A DNA stretch of 64,000 nt from Sphingomonas sanguinis NBRC 13937 (GCF_001591005.1 NZ_BCTY01000007.1:42566-106565), one strand, 5' to 3'. Shown: positions 50,516-61,146, counted from the first letter of the stretch. Notes: generated by a model not told the origin, from the sequence alone. Numbers and translations are program-made.

Positions 50516-51451
50516 ATGGCCGATATCACCGCAGCGATGGTCAAGGACCTGCGCGAAAAGAGCGGCGCGGGCATGATGGACTGCAAGAAGGCGCTCAACG
50601 AGGCCGCTGGCGACATGGACGCCGCGCTGGATTGGCTGCGCACGAAGGGCCTGGCGGCCGCGCAGAAGAAGTCGAGCCGTACCGCCGCCGAAGGTCTGGT
50701 CGGCGTCGCCACCAGCGGCACCGTCGGTGCTGCCGTCGAAGTGAACTCGGAAACCGACTTCGTCGCCAAGAACGACCAGTTCCAGGCGTTCGTGAAGGAC
50801 GTGACCGAGATCGCGCTGAAGACCAGCGACGACGTCGAAGCGCTGAAGAACGAAGCGATGCCGCAGGGCGGCACCGTCGCCGAAGTGCTGACCAACAACG
50901 TCGCCACCATCGGTGAGAACCAGTCGCTGCGTCGCGCCAAGCGCCTTGAAGTGTCGAAGGGCGCGGTTGTGTCTTACGTGCACAACCAGCAGGCACCGGG
51001 CCTGGGCAAGATCGGCGTGCTGGTCGCGCTGGAATCGGATGCCTCGGACGAGGTTCTGCAGAAGCTGGGCAAGGACCTGGCCATGCACGTCGCGGCCGCC
51101 TTCCCGAAGGCGCTGAACGAGGAAGATCTGGACGAGGCCGAGATCGAGCGTGAGCGCGCGATCGCGACCGAAAAGGCCGCCGAGTCGGGCAAGCCCGCCG
51201 ACATCATCGCCAAGATGGTCGAGGGCGGCATCGCCAAGTACCGCAAGGAGCACGCGCTGGTCAGCCAGCTGTTCGTGATGGACGGCAAGACCAAGATCAG
51301 CGACGTGGTGGCCAAGGCCGCCAAGGACGCCGGTGCCGAGATCAAGCTGGTGGACTATGTCCGCTTCCAGCTGGGCGAGGGCATCGAGAAGGAAGCGTCG
51401 GACTTCGCCGCCGAAGTCGCCGCCGCTTCGGGCGTGCCGCAGAAGGCGTAA
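50516..51451 (+). CDS. tsf: Elongation factor Ts
   Basis: 311 residues. The N-terminal UBA-like helix pair [20 protein letters not shown], the core motif [16 protein letters not shown] and the C-terminal [10 protein letters not shown] are diagnostic. EF-Ts exchanges GDP for GTP on EF-Tu. The AGAGG ribosome site lies close before the ATG. Location after rpsB with about 160 bp between them is normal. Confidence 0.97.
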   Translation: MADITAAMVKDLREKSGAGMMDCKKALNEAAGDMDAALDWLRTKGLAAAQKKSSRTAAEGLVGVATSGTVGAAVEVNSETDFVAKNDQFQAFVKDVTEIALKTSDDVEALKNEAMPQGGTVAEVLTNNVATIGENQSLRRAKRLEVSKGAVVSYVHNQQAPGLGKIGVLVALESDASDEVLQKLGKDLAMHVAAAFPKALNEEDLDEAEIERERAIATEKAAESGKPADIIAKMVEGGIAKYRKEHALVSQLFVMDGKTKISDVVAKAAKDAGAEIKLVDYVRFQLGEGIEKEASDFAAEVAAASGVPQKA

Positions 51452-51607
51452 TTCCGGCATCGTCCCTTGATGGGACGATGATGGATCGAGGAGCGGCCGC
51501 CGCAGGGTGGTCGCTCCCTTTGCGTTTATGGCCCTGCTTATTCCGCCCCATCGTCGGACAAGGAGGAATGGTGGGCACAAAAACCCCTGCAACCCGCCGC
51601 TCCATGG

Positions 51608-51635
51608 TTGCCCGCCGCCCGGTCGCCGCCTAAGG
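51608..51635 (+). promoter_or_regulatory. Probable pyrH promoter
   Basis: TTGCCC (51608-51613) and CTAAGG (51630-51635) with a 16-bp spacer, about 36 bp before the preferred pyrH ATG. The layout is the same as at the rpsB promoter. Confidence 0.45.
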
Positions 51636-51670
51636 TCCGCGCCACTTTCATGGCCAAGACACGAGAAACA

Positions 51671-52396
51671 ATGACGACCCCGCCCTTCAAACGTATCCTT
51701 CTGAAACTGTCGGGCGAAGTCCTTATGGGCGAGGGTGGTCTGGCCATCTCGCCCGACATCACCGCGCGCGTGGCGCAGGAGATCGCCGATGTCCGCGCAC
51801 AGGGCTATGAACTGTGCATCGTCGTCGGTGGCGGGAACATCTTCCGCGGTCTGTCGGCGGCGGCCAAGGGCATCGAGCGGGCGACCGCCGATTATATGGG
51901 CATGCTGGCGACCGTCATGAATGCGCTGGCGGTCCAGAACGCGCTGGAGCAGATCGGCGTCGATACCCGCGTCCAGTCCGCGATCCCGATGTCGAGTGTG
52001 TGCGAGCCCTTCATCCGTCGCCGCGCGATGCGGCATCTGGAAAAGGGTCGCGTGGTGATCTTCGCCGCCGGTGTCGGCTCGCCCTTCTTCACCACCGACA
52101 GCGGGGCCGCGCTGCGTGCCGCCGAGATGAAGTGTGACGCCCTTTTCAAGGGGACCAGCGTCGACGGTGTGTATGATGCCGACCCGAAAAAGGTCGCGTC
52201 CGCCACCCGCTACGACACGGTCAGCTATTCCAAGGTCCTGTCCGACGACCTGAAGGTCATGGACGCCTCGGCCATCGCGCTGTGCCGCGACAACAACATC
52301 CCGATCGTCGTCTTCAACATCCGCGAACATGGCAATTTCGGTGCCGTGCTGTCGGGCCAGGGTGTGTCGACGATCGTCCAGAACGCAGGAGCTTAA
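51671..52396 (+). CDS. pyrH: UMP kinase
   Basis: 241 residues from the ATG at 51671, the usual family length; an ATG at 51650 is possible but falls close to the predicted transcription start. Amino-acid-kinase fold motifs: [15 protein letters not shown] (phosphate loop), [30 protein letters not shown] and [14 protein letters not shown]. It phosphorylates UMP to UDP for nucleic acid and cell-wall precursors. It begins the block pyrH-frr-uppS-cdsA-dxr-rseP. Confidence 0.96.
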   Translation: MTTPPFKRILLKLSGEVLMGEGGLAISPDITARVAQEIADVRAQGYELCIVVGGGNIFRGLSAAAKGIERATADYMGMLATVMNALAVQNALEQIGVDTRVQSAIPMSSVCEPFIRRRAMRHLEKGRVVIFAAGVGSPFFTTDSGAALRAAEMKCDALFKGTSVDGVYDADPKKVASATRYDTVSYSKVLSDDLKVMDASAIALCRDNNIPIVVFNIREHGNFGAVLSGQGVSTIVQNAGA

Positions 52397-52399
52397 ATC

Positions 52400-52957
52400 A
52401 TGGCAGCCTATGACAAGTCCGACCTCGAGCGCCGTATGCAGGGCGCGGTCGAATCGCTGAAGCACGACCTGAACGGCCTGCGCACGGGCCGCGCCTCGAC
52501 GGCGCTGCTCGATCCGGTGACCGTCGAGGTCTATGGCAGCCACATGCCGTTGAACCAGGTCGCGACCGTCTCCGCGCCCGAGCCGCGCATGTTGTCGGTG
52601 CAGGTGTGGGACAAGTCGAACGTGTCGTCGGTCGAAAAGGCGATCCGCTCGGCAGGTCTGGGCCTGAACCCGATCAATGACGGCCAGACGCTGCGCCTGC
52701 CGATCCCCGACCTGACCGAGGAGCGCCGCAAGGAGCTCGCCAAGCTGGCCGGCAAGTATGCCGAGGGCGCGCGCATCGCGGTGCGCAACGTGCGTCGCGA
52801 CGGCATGGACAGCCTGAAGGTCGACGAGAAGAAGGGCGTCTTCGGCGAGGACGAGCGCAAGCGCCACGAGACCGAGGTGCAGAAGCTGACCGACGCCACC
52901 ATCGCCGAGCTGGATGCAGCCGCGGCGGCCAAGGAAAAGGAAATCCTGGGCAAGTGA
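52400..52957 (+). CDS. frr: Ribosome recycling factor
   Basis: 185 residues, the exact family length. Signatures: [57 protein letters not shown] and [12 protein letters not shown]. It splits post-termination ribosomes together with EF-G. It starts 3 bases after pyrH and its stop overlaps the uppS start (GTGA). Confidence 0.97.
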   Translation: MAAYDKSDLERRMQGAVESLKHDLNGLRTGRASTALLDPVTVEVYGSHMPLNQVATVSAPEPRMLSVQVWDKSNVSSVEKAIRSAGLGLNPINDGQTLRLPIPDLTEERRKELAKLAGKYAEGARIAVRNVRRDGMDSLKVDEKKGVFGEDERKRHETEVQKLTDATIAELDAAAAAKEKEILGK

Positions 52958-53715
52958 GTCCTCCGGCCGCCTCGGCCCAGACGGCTCTGGGGTCGCTGGT
53001 GGCCGTGCCCGATACGGGTGCGGTCCCGCGTCACGTCGCGATCATCATGGACGGCAATGGCCGCTGGGCCAAACGCCGTCTGCTGCCCCGCTTCGCCGGT
53101 CACAAGGCCGGGGTCGATGCCGTGCGCCGGATCGCGCGCGCGGCGCGGGCGCAGGGGATCGAGGCGCTGACGCTCTATGCCTTCTCGTCCGAGAATTGGC
53201 GGCGGCCCGAGACCGAGATCAGCGACCTGATGGGTCTGTTGCGTATCTTCCTGCGCAAGGACTTGGCCGAGCTGGTGTCGGACAATGTGCGGCTGCGGGT
53301 GATCGGCGACTATCGCCGTTTCCCGGCCGATCTGGTCGCGATGATCGACGATGCTGTTGAGAGGACGTCGACCAATACCGGCCCGATCCTGGCCATCGCC
53401 CTGAACTATGGCGCGCAGGCCGAACTGGTCGAGGCGACCCGGCGACTGGCGCTCAAGGTCGCGGCCGGTGAGATGGCGGCCGAGGCGATCACGCCCGAGG
53501 CGATCGAGGGCGAGTTGCAGACCAACGGCCTACCGCCGCTCGACCTGGTAATCCGCACTTCGGGCGAGCAGCGCCTGTCCAACTTCCTGCTGTGGCAGGC
53601 GGCGTATGCCGAGCTGTTGTTCGTCGACACGCTCTGGCCCGATTTCGACGAAGCGGCGCTGGCCGATGCGGTTGCCGAGTTCGGGCGACGACACCGGCGC
53701 TTCGGCGGCCTGTGA
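52954..53715 (+). CDS. uppS: Undecaprenyl diphosphate synthase (cis-prenyltransferase)
   Basis: 253 residues from a GTG overlapping the frr stop. Catalytic D33 lies in [13 protein letters not shown]; the substrate motifs [11 protein letters not shown] and NYGAQAELV and the C-terminal [25 protein letters not shown] region are complete. It condenses farnesyl diphosphate with isopentenyl diphosphate to the C55 lipid carrier for peptidoglycan and O-antigen synthesis. The stop overlaps the cdsA start. Confidence 0.96.
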   Translation: MSPPAASAQTALGSLVAVPDTGAVPRHVAIIMDGNGRWAKRRLLPRFAGHKAGVDAVRRIARAARAQGIEALTLYAFSSENWRRPETEISDLMGLLRIFLRKDLAELVSDNVRLRVIGDYRRFPADLVAMIDDAVERTSTNTGPILAIALNYGAQAELVEATRRLALKVAAGEMAAEAITPEAIEGELQTNGLPPLDLVIRTSGEQRLSNFLLWQAAYAELLFVDTLWPDFDEAALADAVAEFGRRHRRFGGL

Positions 53716-54554
53716 CCGATCCCGATATCCCGCCGACCGGCACGCCCGATGCGGCCCCGGTCAAGAGCATGTCCAACCTGACCAAGCGGGTGCTGGCCAG
53801 CATCGTGATGATCGCGGTGGCAAGCGTCTGTCTGGCGCTGGGCGGGCTGGCCTTTTGGCTGCTGGCGGTCGTGGTCGGCCTGTTCATGATGGCCGAATGG
53901 TCGGACCTGTTGAAGGTCGATGCCAAGCAGAAGAGACTGGCACAGTTCGCGCTGTCGGTGCCGCTCGCCATCATGGCACCGGGGCTGGCGGCCGGGCCGG
54001 GCTTTTTCGCGCTGGGGCTGATCGCGGCCACCTTCTTCTTCCTGACCATCGTGTCGCGCCGTCCCGAGTTCGGAGCGGGCGCGCTCTATGTCGGATTGCC
54101 GGTGTTCTCGCTGCTGGCGATCCGCCTGCATGTCGACGGATATGGGCATGAGGATGGGTTGGTGCTGTCGCTCTGGACGATGGCGCTGGTCTGGGCGTGC
54201 GACAGCGGCGCCTTCTTCGTCGGGCGGCAGTTCGGCGGGCCCAAGCTGGCCCCGTCGATCAGCCCGGCCAAGACCTGGTCGGGCCTGATCGGCGGCGTGA
54301 CGGCGGCGATCCTGCTCGCGCTCGTCATGCGCTGGGCACATGGCTTGCCGCTGCACCTCGTCATCGCGACGCCGGTCTTGGCGGTGCTGGCGCAGGGCGG
54401 CGACCTGTTCGAGAGCGCGCTGAAGCGGCGGGCAGGGGTCAAGGACAGCGGCAACGTCCTGCCCGGCCATGGCGGCGTGATGGACCGGCTGGACGGCATC
54501 GTACCGGTCGCGCCGATCGCCGCGCTCCTGATCTTTCTGCCGGACCTTTTCTGA
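53712..54554 (+). CDS. cdsA: Phosphatidate cytidylyltransferase
   Basis: 280 residues from the GTG that overlaps the uppS TGA (GTGA); an ATG at 53769 would remove a short polar N-terminus. Several membrane helices and the CTP-transferase signature region KTWSGLIGG...GGDLFESALKRRAGVKDSGNVLPGHGGVMDRLDG. It makes CDP-diacylglycerol, the substrate of PssA encoded 5 kb upstream. The stop overlaps the dxr start by one base. Confidence 0.95.
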   Translation: MTDPDIPPTGTPDAAPVKSMSNLTKRVLASIVMIAVASVCLALGGLAFWLLAVVVGLFMMAEWSDLLKVDAKQKRLAQFALSVPLAIMAPGLAAGPGFFALGLIAATFFFLTIVSRRPEFGAGALYVGLPVFSLLAIRLHVDGYGHEDGLVLSLWTMALVWACDSGAFFVGRQFGGPKLAPSISPAKTWSGLIGGVTAAILLALVMRWAHGLPLHLVIATPVLAVLAQGGDLFESALKRRAGVKDSGNVLPGHGGVMDRLDGIVPVAPIAALLIFLPDLF

Positions 54555-55711
54555 TGCGTAGCGTGACGATTCTGGGGGCGACCGGTTCGGTCGGCACCTC
54601 CACGCTGGACCTGATCGAGCGCGAGCCGGACCGTTATCGCGTCCGCGCGCTGACCGCCAATTGCGATGTCGCCAAGCTGGCGGCGGCGGCGAAGCGGACC
54701 AACGCCGAACTCGCCGTGGTCGCCGACGAACGCTGCCTGCCCGATCTGCGCGACGCACTGGCGGGGACCGAGACGCGGGTCGCTGGCGGCCGTGCGGCGG
54801 TGATCGAGGCAGCGGCGCTTCATGCCGACTGGACGATGGGTGCGATCGTCGGCTGTGCCGGGCTGGAGCCTGCCATGGCGGCGATCGCCAATGGCGGCAC
54901 GGTGGTGCTCGCCAACAAGGAACCGCTGGTTTCGGCGGGGGAAGTGGTGCTGGCGGCGGCGGCCAAGGCGGGGGCGACGATCCTGCCCGCCGACAGCGAG
55001 CATAACGCCATCTACCAATGTTTCGACTTTGCCCGGCCCGAGCGGGTTCGCCGCATCGTCCTGACCGCCAGTGGCGGTCCGTTCCGTGAATGGACCACCG
55101 AAGAGATGCGCCGCGTCACGCCCGAACAGGCGGTGGCGCATCCCAACTGGTCGATGGGTGCGAAGATTTCGGTCGATTCGGCGACGATGATGAACAAGGG
55201 GCTGGAACTGATCGAGGCCGCGCGGCTGTTCCCCGTGCCGTCCGATCGGATCGAGATCGTGCTCCACCCGCAATCGGTCATCCATTCGGCGGTCGATTAT
55301 GTCGACGGGTCGATGCTGGCCCAGTTGGGGCCGTCGGACATGCGGGTGCCGATCGCGCATTGCCTGGCCTGGCCGGACCGGATGCCGACGCCGATGGCAC
55401 CACTCGATCTCGTTGCGCTGGGGCGGATGGACTTTGCCGCGCCCGATCCGGTGCGCTTCCCCGCGCTGCGCCTTGCCCGGGCCGCATTGGAGGCGGGGGG
55501 TGCCGCGCCTGCCATCCTGAATGCCGCCAACGAGGTCGCCGTCGCGGCTTTTCTGGCCCGGCGTATCGGCTTCCTCGAAATTGCCGCAATCGTCGAGGAT
55601 GTTCTCCATCGCTACGACCCGGCCCCGCCGGAAACGCTAGACGCGGTGATCGCCGTCGATGCGGAAGCGAGGGGACTGGCGGCCGAGCGCGTTGAGGATT
55701 GTATCGTTTGA
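54554..55711 (+). CDS. dxr: 1-deoxy-D-xylulose-5-phosphate reductoisomerase
   Basis: 385 residues. NADPH-binding GATGSVGTSTLDLI (residues 8-21), the catalytic metal region LPADSEHNAIYQC, the flexible loop ASGGPFRE and HPNWSMGAKISVDSATMMNK are all present. It catalyses the committed step of the MEP isoprenoid pathway; its product line supplies the substrate of UppS. Start ATG overlaps the cdsA stop; its own stop overlaps the TTG of rseP. Confidence 0.96.
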   Translation: MRSVTILGATGSVGTSTLDLIEREPDRYRVRALTANCDVAKLAAAAKRTNAELAVVADERCLPDLRDALAGTETRVAGGRAAVIEAAALHADWTMGAIVGCAGLEPAMAAIANGGTVVLANKEPLVSAGEVVLAAAAKAGATILPADSEHNAIYQCFDFARPERVRRIVLTASGGPFREWTTEEMRRVTPEQAVAHPNWSMGAKISVDSATMMNKGLELIEAARLFPVPSDRIEIVLHPQSVIHSAVDYVDGSMLAQLGPSDMRVPIAHCLAWPDRMPTPMAPLDLVALGRMDFAAPDPVRFPALRLARAALEAGGAAPAILNAANEVAVAAFLARRIGFLEIAAIVEDVLHRYDPAPPETLDAVIAVDAEARGLAAERVEDCIV

Positions 55712-56844
55712 GCGAAACCCCCGGCCTGTTGTTGACCATCCTGGCCTTTGTCCTTGCCATCGGCCCGCTCGTGTTCGTGCACGAGATGGGGCATTATCTC
55801 GCCGGGCGACTGTTCGGCGTGAAGGCCGAGACCTTCTCGATCGGTTTCGGGCGCGAGATTCTTGGCTTTACCGACAAGCGTGACACGCGGTGGAAGGTCG
55901 GCTGGCTGCCGCTGGGCGGCTATGTCAAATTCGCTGGTGACATGAACCCGGCAAGCCAGGCGGATGCGGCCTGGCTGTCCCTGCCGCCCGAAGAACGCGC
56001 GCGAACGTTCCAGGCCAAGCCTGTGTGGCAGCGTGCGATCATCGTCGCGGCCGGCCCGGCGATCAATTTCGTGGCGGCGATCCTGATCCTGGCAGGCTTT
56101 GCCTATGCTTATGGCGAGATGGTGGTGCCGCCGGTCGTCGGTCAGGTCATGCCGGGCAGTGCGGCGGCGACCACGACGTTGCGTCCCGGCGACCGCGTGA
56201 CCGCGATCGATGGCCGGGCAGTCTCCGACTTTTCCGACATCGCCCGCTATGTGCAGATTCGCGCTGGCGAGCGGGTGACGATCGCCGCGACGCGCGGCGG
56301 TACGCCCTTCACCACGGACGCCACGATCGGCACCGACGTTCAGCACGACCGCTTCGGCAACGAATATCGCGTCGGCCGTCTGGGTCTGCGTGGGGCGGGG
56401 ACGGTTGATGTCCGCCCGGTCAGCCTGCTCCGCGCGCCCGTAGTCGCGGTCGAGCGGACCGGCGAGATCGTCCATATGATGGTCGAAACGCTGGGCCAGG
56501 TGATTTCCGGTCGCCGCTCCGCCAAGGAACTGGGCGGGCCACTCTCTATCGCCAAGGTGTCGGGCGAGCAGATCTCGCTCGGGCTCGACGCCTTTGTTTT
56601 CTTCATCGCGCTGGTCTCCATCAATCTGGGGTTCATCAACTTGTTGCCAGTGCCGATGCTGGATGGCGGTCATCTTTTCTTCTATGCGATCGAAGCGGTG
56701 CGGCGACGCCCCCTGGAGCCGGCAGCCCAGGAATGGGCATTTCGTGGCGGTTTGATCGCGATCCTGGCCCTGATGCTGTTCGTGACGTTCAACGATCTCG
56801 GCAATTTCGGGCTATGGAAAAATATCGCTGGCTTGATCGGGTGA
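55708..56844 (+). CDS. rseP: Site-2 protease RseP
   Basis: 378 residues from a TTG that overlaps the dxr stop (TTGA); no ATG is available before the first membrane helix. The zinc motif HEMGH (residues 25-29) in the first helix, a single PDZ domain (about 125-205) and the second metal motif PVPMLDGGHLFFY near the C-terminus define an intramembrane metalloprotease. RseP cleaves anti-sigma factors in the envelope stress response. It is followed by bamA after 70 bp, the usual order. Confidence 0.95.
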   Translation: MSETPGLLLTILAFVLAIGPLVFVHEMGHYLAGRLFGVKAETFSIGFGREILGFTDKRDTRWKVGWLPLGGYVKFAGDMNPASQADAAWLSLPPEERARTFQAKPVWQRAIIVAAGPAINFVAAILILAGFAYAYGEMVVPPVVGQVMPGSAAATTTLRPGDRVTAIDGRAVSDFSDIARYVQIRAGERVTIAATRGGTPFTTDATIGTDVQHDRFGNEYRVGRLGLRGAGTVDVRPVSLLRAPVVAVERTGEIVHMMVETLGQVISGRRSAKELGGPLSIAKVSGEQISLGLDAFVFFIALVSINLGFINLLPVPMLDGGHLFFYAIEAVRRRPLEPAAQEWAFRGGLIAILALMLFVTFNDLGNFGLWKNIAGLIG

Positions 56845-56914
56845 CGCCGATGGGGCAGGGCGCGACGACGACAGGGGTCGGTTCGACTTTTCTGGGGTGG
56901 GTTTGGTGACAGCA

Positions 56915-59644
56915 ATGACGGGTATGAAGACTGTGCGCGCGGGCGCCATATTGCTGGCGGGCACGATGCTGTCCGGTGTTCCCGTCTGGGCGCAGACCGC
57001 GCCGACCGTGCCGGGGGCGGGTGCCGCCCCCACGCCGGTGGTGGCCCCAGCGCCGGTGCGGACGATCAAGACACTGCGCGTCGAGGGCGCACAGCGTATC
57101 GAGCCGGAGACGGTGCTCTCCTACACCAAGCTGCGCGTCGGCATGCCCTATACGCCCGAGACGCTCGACCAGGCGCTGAAGGACCTTCAGGCGTCGGAGC
57201 TGTTCGCCGACTTCTCGATCACCGGCGTCGAGAGCGGCGATATCGTGCTGCGCGTGCGCGAGAACCCGATCATCAACCGGGTCATTCTGGAGGGCAACAA
57301 GCGCCTGAAGGAAGACAAGATCAAGAAGGAGATCAAGCTCGCGCCGCGGCAGATCTTCACCCGGACCGCGGTTCGCCAGGACGTGGCGCGCATCGTCGAG
57401 CTGTATCGTCGCCAAGGCCGTTTCGGCGCGGTGGTCGATCCGAAGATGGTCAATCTCGACCAGAATCGCGTCGACGTGGTGTTCGAAATCAGCGAAGGGC
57501 CCAAGTCCAAGGTCCGCCAGATCAACATCATCGGCAACGAGAAATTCTCCGACGACGAACTGCGTGGTGCGATGTACACCAAGCAGTCGCGTTGGTTCCG
57601 CTTCCTGTCCTCGGCCACCAGCTATGATCAGGATCGCCTGGCCGCCGACCAGCAGAAGCTGCGCCTGTTCTATCTGACCAACGGCTATGCCGATTTCCGC
57701 GTGACCAGCGCGGTGGCCGAGCTGACGCCGGACAAGAAGGACTTCATCATCACTTACGTGGTGGAGGAAGGTCCGCGCTACAAGTTCGGCGACGTGAAGG
57801 TCGACAGCCAGATTCGCGACTTCGACAATGGCAAGCTGGCCGCCTCGCTGCCGATGAAGAAGGGCGAGTGGTACAACGCCAAGCTGGTCGAGGATTCGAT
57901 CGACAGCCTCAGCCAGACGGCGGGCCTGTTCGGTTATGCCTTCACCAATGTCGAGCCGGACATCCAGCGCGACAAGGACGCGCTGACCATGTCGGTGACG
58001 TTCAACATCGCCGAAGCGAAGCGCACCTATGTCGAGCGGATCGACATCAACGGCAACACGCAGACGCAGGACAAGGTCGTCCGCCGCGAAATCCGCGTGG
58101 CCGAGGGTGACGCCTTCAACAGCTTCCAGGTTCGCCGCAGCCAGGATCGCATCAACTCGCTGGGCTATTTCCAGGAAAAGCTGGAGATCAAGCAGAACCC
58201 GGGCTCGGCCCCCGACCGGATCGTGCTGGAAACCAATGTCGAGGAACAGTCGACCGGCTCGTTGCAGCTGTCGGCGGGTTATTCGTCGCTGGAACGCTTC
58301 ATCATCCAGGCGAACATCACCCAGCGAAACTTCCGCGGCAAGGGCCAGGAACTGCGCGCAGGCGTCAACTATTCGGCCTATTCCAAGTCGATCGAACTGG
58401 GCTTCACCGAGCCTTATGTCTTCGACAAGAATATCGCGCTGGGCGTCGACGTGTTCCGCCGCGACTTCAACTCGTTCAACTATCTGGGCACCACCCGCCA
58501 GACGACCTACAGCCAGGTGTCGACCGGATTCCAGGTGCGCGCGGGTGTGCCGCTGACCGAATATTGGTCGCTGTCGGGCCGCTATGGCCTGACCTATGAT
58601 CAGGTCGGGCTGGCTTCGTCCTTCTTCAACGCCGACGGCACCTGTAACTATCAGTCGGCGGGTCGCTATCTCTGCGACTCGATCGGCAATCGCTGGACCT
58701 CGTCGATCGGCTACTCGCTGATTTATGACAGCCTGAACAGCCGCCTGCGCCCGACCGCCGGTCAGCAATTCTCGTTCAGCCAGGACTTTGCGGGTCTAGG
58801 CGGCGACGTGAAATATATCCGTACCCGCGCGCAGGGTGCCAAGTTCAAGGGGCTCGGCAAGGGCTTCGTGTTCTCGGTGCAAGGCGAGGGTGGTTATATC
58901 CATTCGCTGGAAAGCAGCCGCGGCCCGGGCATCGATCCGGTCCGCATCGTCGACCGCTTCTATCTGGGCGAGCCGCAGTTCCGTGGCTTCGACATTCGCG
59001 GTGTCGGCCCGCGCGTGCTGCGTATTCCCTATGTCATCGGTGCCGATGGCAGCCAGACCAAGCAGACCGATCGCAACCAGATCGTCGACGACTCGCTGGG
59101 CGGTCGCGCTTATTATCTGGCCCGTGCCGAGCTGGAAGTGCCGTTGGGCTCGGGCGCGCGGGAAATGGGCCTGCGTCCCAGCATCTACGTCCAGGCGGGT
59201 AGTTTGTGGGGCGTCACGCGCCCGTTGCCCTCGCTCAATTTCCCGCAGGCGCGCGATGCCAGCGGCAAGCTGCTGTTCAACAAGGACGGTTCGCCCACGC
59301 TGGCGGCAGCGCCGCTGGTCGATAGCCAGGGACGGCAGGTGTATCAGGTGCCCAGCACCGCCGATGCCAGCATCGCCAACCAGCAGACCAACTGCGCGAC
59401 GGGCTATGCGCCGCTGGGCAGCACGGCCTGCACCGGGACCACGGCCAATGTCGCGCTGCAGAACACCGCCTTCGCCGTCGAGGAATTCTATGGCGGCACG
59501 TGGAAGCCGCGCGTGTCGATCGGCGTCGGCGTGAACTGGAATTCACCATTCGGACCGCTGCGCATCGACTTGGCCAAGGCATTGGTCACGCAGCCGGGCG
59601 ACGACCCCAAGCTCATCACTTTCAACGTAGGGACGCAGTTCTGA
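56915..59644 (+). CDS. bamA: Outer membrane protein assembly factor BamA
   Basis: 909 residues from the ATG at 56915 (GTGs at 56897 and 56906 and an ATG at 56924 are alternatives). A signal peptide ends near VWA-QT. Five POTRA domains cover about residues 45-425 (RVEGAQRIEPETVLSYTKL, NPIINRVILEGNKRLKEDKI, RQINIIGNEKFSDDELRGAM). A C-terminal 16-strand barrel follows, with the lid-loop motif RGF at QFRGFDIRGVG and a final aromatic residue (GTQF). It inserts barrel proteins into the outer membrane. The barrel contains an extracellular Ser/Ala/Thr-rich insertion near residues 790-855. Confidence 0.95.
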   Translation: MTGMKTVRAGAILLAGTMLSGVPVWAQTAPTVPGAGAAPTPVVAPAPVRTIKTLRVEGAQRIEPETVLSYTKLRVGMPYTPETLDQALKDLQASELFADFSITGVESGDIVLRVRENPIINRVILEGNKRLKEDKIKKEIKLAPRQIFTRTAVRQDVARIVELYRRQGRFGAVVDPKMVNLDQNRVDVVFEISEGPKSKVRQINIIGNEKFSDDELRGAMYTKQSRWFRFLSSATSYDQDRLAADQQKLRLFYLTNGYADFRVTSAVAELTPDKKDFIITYVVEEGPRYKFGDVKVDSQIRDFDNGKLAASLPMKKGEWYNAKLVEDSIDSLSQTAGLFGYAFTNVEPDIQRDKDALTMSVTFNIAEAKRTYVERIDINGNTQTQDKVVRREIRVAEGDAFNSFQVRRSQDRINSLGYFQEKLEIKQNPGSAPDRIVLETNVEEQSTGSLQLSAGYSSLERFIIQANITQRNFRGKGQELRAGVNYSAYSKSIELGFTEPYVFDKNIALGVDVFRRDFNSFNYLGTTRQTTYSQVSTGFQVRAGVPLTEYWSLSGRYGLTYDQVGLASSFFNADGTCNYQSAGRYLCDSIGNRWTSSIGYSLIYDSLNSRLRPTAGQQFSFSQDFAGLGGDVKYIRTRAQGAKFKGLGKGFVFSVQGEGGYIHSLESSRGPGIDPVRIVDRFYLGEPQFRGFDIRGVGPRVLRIPYVIGADGSQTKQTDRNQIVDDSLGGRAYYLARAELEVPLGSGAREMGLRPSIYVQAGSLWGVTRPLPSLNFPQARDASGKLLFNKDGSPTLAAAPLVDSQGRQVYQVPSTADASIANQQTNCATGYAPLGSTACTGTTANVALQNTAFAVEEFYGGTWKPRVSIGVGVNWNSPFGPLRIDLAKALVTQPGDDPKLITFNVGTQF

Positions 59645-60312
59645 TGAAGACGATTTCCAAGCTTCTCCTCGCGGCGGCGCTCGTCGCGCCGGCGGCGACC
59701 GTCGCGACCACCGCCAGCGCGCAGGTGAACGGCGTCGCCGTCGCCGACCCGCAGGGTGCGATCGCCGGTTCGCGCGCCTGGACCGCTGCCCGCCAGCAGA
59801 TCGAGACGACCTACAAGGCCCAGCTCGACCAGGCCGAGACCCGCCGCGCCGCGATCGGCCGCGAACTCGAGCCGCTGGTCCAGGCGTTCCAGACCGCCCG
59901 TTCGGCGCCCAACGCCAACCAGGCCGCGCTGCGCACCCAGGCCGAATCGATCCAGGCCAAGCAGCAGGCCGGTGAGCAGGAACTCGCTCGCCTGACCCAG
60001 CCCGCCGCCCGTGCGCAGAGCTATGCGATCGAACAGATCCAGGCGCGTCTGGGCGAAGCGGTGCAGAACGCCGTGCGCGCCAAGAATGTCAGCCTGCTGG
60101 TCAGCCCGCAGGCGGTGCTATTCATGCAGCCGACCGCCGACATCACGTCGGCCGTGACCGCCGAGCTGGACAAGCTGGTCCCGACCGTCAGCATCACGCC
60201 GCCCGCCAACTGGCAGCCGGGCCAACAGGGTCAGCAGCAGGGTGCCGCTCCCGCCGCGACCGCTCCGGCCGCCGCCCCGGCGCCTGCCCGTCGCCAGAAC
60301 AGCGGCCGGTAA
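59644..60312 (+). CDS. OmpH/Skp-family periplasmic chaperone
   Basis: 222 residues. Signal peptide 1-26 (cleavage ASA-QV), a Skp-like core with long coiled-coil arms (about residues 45-130, Gln/Ala/Arg-rich), the conserved [13 protein letters not shown] strand, and a Gln/Ala/Pro tail. It should hold unfolded outer-membrane proteins for BamA, whose stop it overlaps by one base. The tail is low in complexity and varies between species. Confidence 0.88.
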   Translation: MKTISKLLLAAALVAPAATVATTASAQVNGVAVADPQGAIAGSRAWTAARQQIETTYKAQLDQAETRRAAIGRELEPLVQAFQTARSAPNANQAALRTQAESIQAKQQAGEQELARLTQPAARAQSYAIEQIQARLGEAVQNAVRAKNVSLLVSPQAVLFMQPTADITSAVTAELDKLVPTVSITPPANWQPGQQGQQQGAAPAATAPAAAPAPARRQNSGR

Positions 60313-60319
60313 TACGTCC

Positions 60320-60796
60320 GTGAGCGAGACGGAAAAGACCACCATGGGCCCGCTCGACATCGGGCGGGTCATGGCGGCCCTGCCGCACCGCTATCCGATG
60401 CTGCTGGTCGATCGTGTCGAGGAAATCGTCCTCGACACGTCGATCCGCGCGGTGAAGGCGGTGACGATCAACGAGGGCTTTTTCCAGGGGCACTTCCCCG
60501 GCCGTCCGATCATGCCTGGCGTGCTGATCGTCGAGGCGCTGGCGCAGGCCGCTGGCGTGCTGGCGGTGGAAAGCCTGGGCCTCGCGGGGTCGGGCAAGCT
60601 CGTCTACTTCATGGCGATCGACGGCGCCAAGTTCCGCAAGCCTGTGGAACCCGGCGTCCTCCTCCATCTGGAGGTCGAATTCGTCCAGAAGCGGTCGAGC
60701 GTCTGCAAGTTCGCAGGGGTCGCCAAGATCGACGGCGTGACCGTCGCCGAGGCGAATTTCACCGCGATGATCGCCGATCCGCCCAAGGCCGCCTGA
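60320..60796 (+). CDS. fabZ: 3-hydroxyacyl-ACP dehydratase FabZ
   Basis: 158 residues from a GTG at 60320, or 150 from the ATG at 60344, which has a better ribosome site. The hot-dog fold signature [13 protein letters not shown] and the catalytic pair H58 ([11 protein letters not shown]) and E72 ([11 protein letters not shown]) are intact. It dehydrates 3-hydroxyacyl-ACP in fatty-acid elongation. Its place after bamA and the Skp-like gene is common in alphaproteobacteria (lpx genes are not in this window). Confidence 0.94.
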   Translation: MSETEKTTMGPLDIGRVMAALPHRYPMLLVDRVEEIVLDTSIRAVKAVTINEGFFQGHFPGRPIMPGVLIVEALAQAAGVLAVESLGLAGSGKLVYFMAIDGAKFRKPVEPGVLLHLEVEFVQKRSSVCKFAGVAKIDGVTVAEANFTAMIADPPKAA

Positions 60797-60833
60797 TCGA
60801 ACGCTTCGCCTATGGGCGGGGCGTTCCCGCACT

Positions 60834-60861
60834 TTGACTAAGGACGCGCGGTCCGCTATGG
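60834..60861 (+). promoter_or_regulatory. Probable rpmE promoter
   Basis: TTGACT (60834-60839) and CTATGG (60856-60861) with a 16-bp spacer, about 55 bp upstream of the rpmE ATG. Confidence 0.55.
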
Positions 60862-60915
60862 GCCGCGCTTCCCGTTTCCAGGCTGGTCGGAACCAGCCAT
60901 TTTCGGAGCATTATC

Positions 60916-61146
60916 ATGAAGACCGATACGCACCCCGACTATCACATGATCAAGGTCCAGATGACCGACGGCACCGTGTTCGAAACCCGCTCCACCTGGG
61001 GCAAGGAAGGCGACACGATGCAGCTCGACATCGATCCGCTGGCGCATCCGGCCTGGACCGGTGGTCGTGGCTCGCTGCTGGATACCGGCGGCCAGGTCGC
61101 GCGCTTCAACAAGCGTTTCGGTGGCGGTCTCACGCTCCGCAAGTAA
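60916..61146 (+). CDS. rpmE: 50S ribosomal protein bL31
   Basis: 76 residues, with GGAG before the ATG. It begins [20 protein letters not shown] and ends [14 protein letters not shown]. The zinc-binding cysteines of the C+ form are absent, so this is a zinc-free L31 variant. It has its own promoter and terminator and forms a one-gene unit. Confidence 0.95.
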   Translation: MKTDTHPDYHMIKVQMTDGTVFETRSTWGKEGDTMQLDIDPLAHPAWTGGRGSLLDTGGQVARFNKRFGGGLTLRK

